Below, one piece after another: positions 57,390-64,000 of a stretch of 64,000 nt of DNA. Under the pieces are notes generated by a model that worked only from the letters and a program-made list of their open reading frames with translations, made no database searches and was not told the DNA's origin. The translations under genes were made by a program, and so were the position numbers. Position 1 is the stretch's first letter; each line of letters starts with the position of its first letter. Origin of the DNA: Owenia fusiformis (lineage: Eukaryota > Annelida > Polychaeta > Sabellida > Oweniidae); contig CAIIXF020000004.1 of assembly GCA_903813345.2 (NCBI GenBank), positions 26,475,985 to 26,539,984 on the forward strand, read 5' to 3'.

Positions 57390-57548
57390 TTATTTTCTCG
57401 AATTTTTTATTGATTAAGTGGATGCTCTTTCCCTTTTTTTAACTATCAAACAGACCCTGATTGTCTGTGTTTTCTCCATTGCCGTTTACAGTCATTCCGC
57501 GAACGTTACAAATTATGAACAAATATGCAAGCGGCGATTATGACGTAG

Positions 57549-57575
57549 CGGGCAGATATACTATATCTGCCCGCT
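57549..57575. repeat. perfect short hairpin
   Basis: GCGGGCAGATA and TATCTGCCCGC flank a 5-nt loop, just outside the element at 57595. Confidence 0.7.
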
Positions 57576-57594
57576 TGGAGCGGGACGTAAAGCT

Positions 57595-58752
57595 TTATCC
57601 CATGGTTGCAAAGAGGATATAGATCGAATATCACATGATGATATATTTGATATGTGGATCAAGATATCATATTTTAGCAAACAATTTACAAACCATCGAA
57701 TATCACTTTTAAACTATCGAATATCACATCTTAAATAGAGGATATCCTATGATTTATGAGTGATATGATTTTTACCCACGAATGGATATGATATCTGCAC
57801 GAGTGAGCGTAGCGAGAGAGTGCAGATATCAACATCCATGAGTGGATTAAAATCATATCAAGAGTAAATCATAGGATGTTCTTTATATTCCATAGTTAAA
57901 GTCATCATCAGAATCGTCGGGAATTAAGTGATTTAAAACGTATTTTCCAAACGATACGGCGATATTGACACTTAGCCTCGTTTTGAGTCTGAAGTAGCAA
58001 AAATCCATAAACCATATGGCATACGGCGCCGTATGTCATGGCTAAAACACCGTATGCTATGGTTAAGTGAAAATTTGCCAAAAATATCATATTTTACCAC
58101 TGATTTAAAAAATACCGTTTTTATTTTGACATGTTATCCTATGGATATCATGCTAACTATGGAATAATGTAGGAATATCCTATGGCTCTGAAAAAATATC
58201 ACTTATATACATGAGTGGATATTGATATCTTCGCGAGTGAGCGCAGCGAATGAGTGAATATACTGATATCCATGAGTGGATATAAGTGATATTTTTGAAA
58301 AACCATAGGATTGTCCGTTTATCCCAGTTTATCCAGTGAACATTGAATAGTCAGATAAATTGCAATGGAAATTCCATTTCGTCTGACATTTTGATTGCGA
58401 TAATTCAACGAACGTCATATACGTGACGTAACAGAGTGGTTTGTATTTAATGCGAACGCCGTAAAAACAAGATCCCAAAAAAATAAAAATATATAATAAA
58501 TATATAAACAATCGTTTTGCTGAATTAATAAAAAAAATTGAAAAAATCAAAACCATCGAATATCACCTTTGAAACCATCGAATATTACTTTTGAAACCAT
58601 CGAAAATCACCTTTCAATAAGTGATATTCGATGGTTTCAAAAGTGATATTCGATGATTTGGGAATTGTTTGCTAAAATATGATATCTTCATCCACGTATC
58701 AATTATATCTTCACGTGATATTCGATCTATATCCTTGTAACCATGGGATAAA
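57595..58752. mobile_element. inverted-repeat element with nested palindromes
   Basis: The arms (57595-57730 and about 58618-58752) share TTATCCCATGGTT, GGATATAGATCGAATATCAC and AAACCATCGAATATCAC in inverted orientation. Two inner palindromes, centred near 57815 and 58235, carry CGAGTGAGCGTAGCGAGAG and CGAGTGAGCGCAGCGAATG with GGATAT(G)ATATC arms. CATCGAATATCAC units are also tandemly repeated in the arms. No transposase frame. Confidence 0.7.
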
Positions 58753-58757
58753 TAAGG

Positions 58758-58896
58758 GTTATGTACTGGGAGGTTTTGGATATGGGGTTTTTCCAGAGGG
58801 AGATATGCATATCTACCTGAGGGACCGTAGGGACAGAAAGTAGATGTGCATATCTCACGAGGGATGAACCCAATATCCAAACCGACCGTACATAAC
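58758..58896. repeat. 139-bp palindrome, relative of 54691-54833
   Basis: It opens GTTATGTACTGGGAGGTTTT and closes CCAAACCGACCGTACATAAC, with AGATATGCATATCT inside. The order of blocks matches the palindrome at 54691. Confidence 0.7.
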
Positions 58897-59584
58897 TGCT
58901 TTATCCTATACCAAGTAGAGTTTTCAGTAGTACAAGGTGTAAAAAATAAACAAATCATTCATATGCAAAGTCATTTTATTGCATTTCCACTTTTTTTGAA
59001 GCGGGAAGATACGCACCGAAGCGGGAAGATATGCACTGAAGCGGGAGATATGACGGGAGATATGGAGGTTCTTGATATGGAAACCTCAAAATCAGGATAC
59101 GGGATATATCTTACCACTTATCTCCCTAAAACCCTACTTGGCATAGGATAAATCAAGATAATTTCTACTCGCATCTAGTCTATTCCACATGTTTGGGAAA
59201 AGTGTAGAGGAAAAACTCCATGTTCAATTGATGTATGATCAATATATACGAATCGAATGTATTCTCGTGTGCATTACAATATCCACATTGAAACATTTTT
59301 GGCCTGCAATGGACGTATAATGAATTAGAATATGAGGCCGTGTTATCATTCTAATGTAAAGTCATGGTATTTACTGTGGTATTGGGTTGCAAGTTAATAT
59401 CAGATTCAATGCAAATTAATCATCTAATATCAGATGCGCGATCAGTCCAATAATCTAATTTCAGGTCATCAGTTCGATATCTAGCACTTGTTCTAACGAC
59501 ACGGTATTACTAGGCTATCATATTATAAATACACACACATATAAAACAATCAAACTGGTACACGATATAAGCACGACTGCTCTT
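58897..59584. other. no gene seen
   Basis: Contains GAAGCGGGAAGATA in three near-tandem copies (about 58999-59050) and a further diverged palindrome with GGAGATATGGAGGTT. No exon recognised. Confidence 0.4.
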
Positions 59585-60022
59585 TCAATTGAGTATAAAT
59601 GTTGATAAACTTTCCCGGAAGCCAAGACATACACGTTTAGACGATGCTATTTTCAGTTCAGTGTAAGAGTAAATGCCCGGATATCGAGGCTTTTTCGTGT
59701 AAAGTTTTAACCAAGCATCTAAAATCGGGTTATATTGTGTGTAGAATTTATCGATATCAGGGCCGCTACATGCCAGTGAACGTCGTCTATCATTTCTGCG
59801 GTCAGTAACATTTCTACGCTCCCCGTTGAATTTCCTACGCCAGCCGTGCGGCGAGTTTTTGAATTTCTGTTGATTAACGTTGATTCTGCTTTTTATTTTA
59901 TCTACATCAGTACAATTTATAAATGTTGTTTGTAGTGTTAGGATTATAGTATCGAATAAAAAGTGCAAGTGAAATATAAGTTGCTGTGGTATCAGTGGCC
60001 TTACATCAAACAGTATACGCAT
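59585..60022 (-). CDS. hypothetical protein, possible single or first exon
   Basis: A 145-codon ATG-started frame. Residues 15-37 are hydrophobic (LIFHLHFLFDTIILTLQTTF), then a Lys/Arg/Asn-rich part (WRRKFNGERRNVTDRRNDRRR) and an aromatic C-terminal part (FYTQYNPILDAWLKLYTKKP). A signal-anchored secretory-pathway protein is possible. A donor-like AAAC|GTGTAT near residue 127 would make it a first exon. I recognise no family, and repeat-like TTTCTACGCTCC sequence lies inside, so it may not be real. Confidence 0.28.
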   Translation of the reverse strand: MRILFDVRPLIPQQLIFHLHFLFDTIILTLQTTFINCTDVDKIKSRINVNQQKFKNSPHGWRRKFNGERRNVTDRRNDRRRSLACSGPDIDKFYTQYNPILDAWLKLYTKKPRYPGIYSYTELKIASSKRVCLGFRESLSTFILN

Positions 60023-60274
60023 TGTTTACAGCAAATACATGACCGAAGACTGACATAAAAACTGTTTCCAAAGGTACATAAACCATCAAACCGTACAACA
60101 GACGCAAGTTAACGGCAAAGCCGACGTGCGGCCACCGTTGGACCTTTCTGCGGTCTGGCAACGGCCTGCTGATTTCTACGGGGACCGCAGAAATGAACAA
60201 ATAAGTTATAACTCTCGTGAGTTTTAATTTTTACGGCCACCCCGCGGCCTGTAAAATTCTGGGTACGCCGTACC

Positions 60275-61045
60275 CCAGATAGCACAAAGACGTCGGGCCG
60301 ACGTCGCTATTGGTGGCCATTGGTTGGCATGGTCGCAGTTGGCAAATTGTAGTTGGGCCAACGTTGGCCCGTCGTTGGCTGCCGCTAATACCATGGATCA
60401 AAATTGCAGTTGGCAAATTGTAGTTGGGCCAACGTTGGCCCGTCGTTGGCCCGTCGTTGGCTGCCGCTAATAACAGGATCAAAATTGCAGTTGGCAAATT
60501 GTAGTTGGGCCAACGTTGGTCCGTCGTTGGCTGCCGCTAATACCATGGATCAAAATTGCAGTTGGCACAGTGTAGTTGGGCCAACGTTGGCCCGTCGTTG
60601 GCTGCCGCTAATAACAGGATCAAAATTGCAGTTGGCAAATTGTAGTTGGGCCAACGTTGGCCCGTCGTTGGCTGCCGCTAATACCATGGATCAAAATTGC
60701 AGTTGGCAAATTGTAGTTGGGCCAACATTGGCCCGTCGTTGGCTGCCGCTAATACCATGGATCAAAATTGCAGTTGGCAAATTGTAGTTGGGCCAACGTT
60801 GGCCCGTCGTTGGCTGCCGCTAATACCAGGGAGCCACCTATCGATAAATCAGTGCAAATTGCAGTTGGCAAATTGTAGTTGGGCCAACGTTGGCCCGTCG
60901 TTGGCTGCCACTAATACCAGGAAGCCACCTATCGATAAATCAGTGCAAAAATGCAGTTGGCAAATTGTAGTTGGGCCAACGTTGGACCGTCGTTGGCTGC
61001 CGCTAACACCAGGAAGCCACTTATCCATAAATCAGTGCAAATGCT
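60275..61045. repeat. 71-bp tandem array, GGGCCAACGTTGGCCC type
   Basis: Starting with CCAGATAGCACAAAGACGTC, units of GCAGTTGGCAAATTGTAGTT + GGGCCAACGTTGGCCCGTCG + TTGGCTGCCGCTAATACC repeat about nine times; the last three are longer and include CACCTATCGATAAATCAGTG. The right terminus of this element is missing. Confidence 0.9.
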
Positions 61046-61296
61046 TTGCTTAAAAATAGAAGAAAAACATACCAGCAGTCATTAAAAAAATTAAGGTAAA
61101 TTTTATGAAATATTTTCTTTCAAAATTATCTGATAATGTTGTTTACCTCAGAAATATGGATTTTCGCCTTGTAATACAGTTGAAACCACTTATAAGGCTA
61201 CCAAATATATTTAGTATGGAAAAACAAGCCACCATATTTTATTGATGTAGAACGGATATTATTTGTGAACACATTCACAGTAAGAGTATCGAATGC

Positions 61297-61794
61297 CCAG
61301 ATATCACAAAGACGTCGGGCCAACGTCACTACTGGTGCCCATTGGGTGGCATGATCGCAGTTGGCCCATTGAGGGTGGCCCATTGTGGGCTGCCGCTAAT
61401 ACCAAGGAGCCAACAATGGCTGTTCAAAAAAGTAATTTGTGTCAATGGTGGGCCAACGATGGGCCAACGTTGGTTCTTTGGTGGCTGCCAACGTTGGACC
61501 AACGTTGGCTGGCTGGACAAGCCAACGTTGGGCCAACGATGGACCAACATTGGGCCAACGATGGACCAACGTTGGTTCTTTGGTGGCTGCCAACGTTGGA
61601 CCAACGTTGGCTGGCTGGACACGCCAACGTTGGGCCAACGATGGGCCAACGTTGGTTCTTTGGTGGCTGCCAACGTTGGACCAACGTTGGCTGGCTGGAC
61701 ACGCCAACGTTGGGCCAACGTTGGCAGCCACTGTTGGCCCACTGGCTGGCATGCTGTTGGCCCAACGTTGGCCCAACGTCGTTGTGCTATCTGG
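61297..61794. mobile_element. element with CCAGATA(G/T)CACAA inverted ends and palindromic repeats
   Basis: CCAGATATCACAAAGACGTC on the left and GACGTTGTGCTATCTGG-type sequence on the right (AACGTCGTTGTGCTATCTGG) form the ends. Inside, a block with GGCTGCCAACGTTGGACC and GGCTGGCTGGACACGCCAAC repeats three times. The left end matches the start of the array at 60275, so the two are the same family. GCCAACGTTGGC words are self-complementary. Confidence 0.75.
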
Positions 61795-61867
61795 GACGGG
61801 GACAGCAAGCAAGGCGAGGGTAGTTTTTCTACGCTCGGCGCAGAAATTCACTGAGTTACGGTCCATC

Positions 61868-62300
61868 CTCTCGCCCGAGTGCACACTCGTTAGTCAGTAC
61901 ACGCTCTCATCCGAGTGCATCTTTGTCATTACATGATGTCAACCGATTAAAGTCTGTACAGACTTTCATCTGAGTGCATCCTTCTCAATATACACTCTCT
62001 CACCCGTGTGAAACCACGTCATACATACTCTATATAACCTGCGACCCGGGTGCACCTTCGACATTAAAAATTTTCACCAGACGAGTGCACCGTTGTAAGT
62101 ACACTCTAAAAACCAGGCGCGGCACCGTCGTGATAGCACACTCAAATACGATGAGAGTGAATGAAAGTGTGTACTGACTAGGGTGCACTCGGGTGAGAGT
62201 GTCTGACGATTGTGCACTAGGGTGAGAGTGTGTACTGTCGAGGGTGCACTCGGATTATGCGATGACCAGTGTGCACTCGGGTGAGAATGTGTACTGATAT
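61868..62300. repeat. foldback repeat of GAGTGCAC/GTGCACTC units
   Basis: The left half has repeated CCGAGTGCA...ACACTCTC units; the right half has GAGAGTGT...GTGCACTCGG units. They invert around about 62125. Units are about 50 bp and degenerate. Non-coding. Confidence 0.7.
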
Positions 62301-62928
62301 ACAAAAATAATGTGTTCCCGATCCCAAGATTCTTGTAATGACTGAATGATGTACAAGAATAATATACTTAGAAATAAATCCCATGAAGATTGACCTTTAA
62401 AATTAGTGATTATGTGTGATATCGTTTCACAAGTAAAACTAGACCTTGGTTTATAACCCCTGTTGTACTGTTGGTTGTGCTTACAATGCATCACAAATAT
62501 ACTTGCATTTTATGGCGTTCTACACTTCAATATATCTTTTATTCCACAAAAATTCGGAAATGATACATCATTCCTCCTTTGCAATCACAGAGAGACCTTA
62601 GGTGTATTGAACTTACTGAACATTGTTCACACGAAGCAAATGAAAACCACTTCACTTCGCCAAAGTTTCAATTTTCGCGCAATTTGTAATTAGGTCAAAT
62701 TCGAGTCGACCAATCAGAGCCTTCGGTAGAGCGTAACTTTGAAAACGAAATGTTTCTTTCATTTTTCTACACGTTTTGTCGACTCATGCTATAAATTGAG
62801 ATTTCTGTGAACCAGTAATAGAAAAATAAGTAAGTAGAAGTATTTCTTCGTATAATTAATATGTAATTGGTTACCATTGGGTGTGTTTTGGGATAAAAAT
62901 TGACATTTCAATATATGGGATTTTTTTA
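62301..62928. other. no gene seen
   Basis: AT-rich spacer. Short frames only. Confidence 0.35.
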
Positions 62929-63164
62929 CAGTTGGGGACATAAATAAATGACAGGTGGATTTGCTGAAGTAGAATTTCCCATGTTAAAAATAAGAGAATT
63001 TACAAAAGGCCATAAATCAGTGGATGAGATTATACAAAATGTAAGATATACAAATTTTAAGGGATATGTATCTAGACAATATTTGAAATTATGGGCTTTC
63101 AGACCACCATAATTAGGAAATGGTGATCGAAAATCGAACTGTCATTTATTTTTGTCCCCAACTG
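62929..63164. mobile_element. Tc1/mariner-type MITE, 236 bp
   Basis: CAGTTGGGGACATAAATAAA at the left and its near reverse complement ending TTTGTCCCCAACTG at the right, with TA on both sides (62927-62928, 63165-63166). The inverted ends are about 27 bp. Non-coding. Confidence 0.85.
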
Positions 63165-63166
63165 TA

Positions 63167-63830
63167 GTAGGTTGTATTTCAACAAAAATGACTGGGGACT
63201 TCCTAGGGGGGTACAGGGGCCAACCAGGAAGGTTGGCCCCTGTAGGAAGGAATGAGTTGTAAACCATAGATCTATTTTTAAATGTTAAGGTTTTAAATTA
63301 TATTCTATTCAAATTCTATCACTGTTAAATTATATATCTGCTTTATATGGGCTTATTAGCCTTTTGCAGATTATTGACATAGACATAGACGGTTTAAGTC
63401 TTGTCTCACCTAGGAATGCTTAAATTGCATTCTTTTGCTCTACTCATTATTGGATTAAGACTTTATTTTGCAAAACACTTTTTTAAAATTCCCTCCATTT
63501 TATAAATAATAATGAATAAATAAATACTTACGATTTCGTTTCCGATACTGGTTTTACATTTAGACTACCTTGGTGCGCCATAATTGGAAAAAAAATTAAA
63601 GTTGGGGAAAAATTACATTTGCTTAATTATCAAGCGTTTTATGTGTTCAAGGTAGGATTTAATACTCTCTAGCTGTAGGTATATATTATAATTCATGATC
63701 TGTGTTACTTTGGTTGACCAAACAGGCCGGAAAAGTGTTTACGGCAATCTTATCTAAAGTCCATTTTTCTCTGCGTCAATCAAAATCAAATCCGAATGAA
63801 AGTGAAAGTGAAAAATGAGCAATAGATCCC
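63167..63830. other. no gene seen
   Basis: Contains the small hairpin GGGGCCAACC / GGTTGGCCCC at 63210-63242. Otherwise AT-rich spacer. Confidence 0.4.
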
Positions 63831-63912
63831 GGCCAGATTCTTTTGTAGTAGGATCAGTAGCTCAATAAATATTCTTTGAGCCTATGAGATCCTACTACAA
63901 AACGATCTGGCC
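63831..63912. repeat. 82-bp inverted repeat
   Basis: GGCCAGATTCTTTTGTAGTA at the left pairs with TACTACAAAACGATCTGGCC at the right, and GGATC continues inward. It could be a very short MITE or a structured RNA; no other evidence. Confidence 0.65.
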
Positions 63913-64000
63913 AATATCTGTGTCAAAAGACAGCAGTGCAATATAATAGAAATCTATTAGTAAATCTATACATGCATCATACATGACGTATCAAGGATTT

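Noticed and set aside
61293-61936. Several 100-176-residue frames on both strands
   Set aside because: They come from the self-complementary GCCAACGTTGGC repeats, which lack stops on both strands.

Overview
The window reads as AT-rich animal nuclear DNA, most likely from a marine invertebrate. The genes are split by GT-AG introns and their best protein relatives are animal families. Much of the rest is transposable elements and tandem repeats. Nothing prokaryotic is visible. I cannot name the species from the sequence.

Recognisable host genes are few and far apart. On the + strand there is a four-exon carbohydrate sulfotransferase-like gene (5757-8824), an intronless M28B peptidase of the glutamate carboxypeptidase II family (10694-12940) and the last two exons of ECHDC1 (47337-49205). 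On the - strand there is a two-exon DUF4743/Nudix hydrolase gene (14182-15666), three exons with a CARF/ALS2CR8-like domain (23307-24763) and two exons of a single-pass membrane protein with a Cys-rich ectodomain (32826-33532). These genes do not form an operon or an obvious pathway. They look like ordinary neighbours in a repeat-rich genome.

The repeat content, left to right: the 5' part of a CR1-like LINE with a PHD-finger ORF1 runs off the left edge (1 to about 2.3 kb). Many non-autonomous DNA transposons follow, with readable inverted termini and target-site duplications: TA/Tc1-mariner type, TTAA type, PIF/Harbinger-like, hAT-like with 5- or 8-bp duplications, and one Mutator-like foldback element with a 9-bp duplication. 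Minisatellites sit next to or inside genes, most strikingly around the Nudix gene. There a 31-bp array lies upstream, a 92-bp array copies the 5' splice site, and a 69-bp array copies the C-terminal codons together with the stop.

The largest object is a 10.75-kb LTR retrotransposon (34687-45439, - strand). Its TG...CA LTRs are 4.0 and 3.4 kb long and are built mostly from two internal minisatellites. It is flanked by a 4-bp duplication, with a candidate primer-binding site and polypurine tract. Its internal 3.4 kb encodes only a coiled-coil ORF and a gag-protease ORF; no reverse transcriptase, RNase H or integrase is present. The near-identical LTRs suggest a recent insertion that relied on enzymes from another element. 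This is the most unusual element in the window.

The right third (49-64 kb) has little recognisable coding content. It holds palindromes, foldback elements, tRNA-derived SINE sequence and a dense palindromic tandem array built on a GGGCCAACGTTGGCCC theme.
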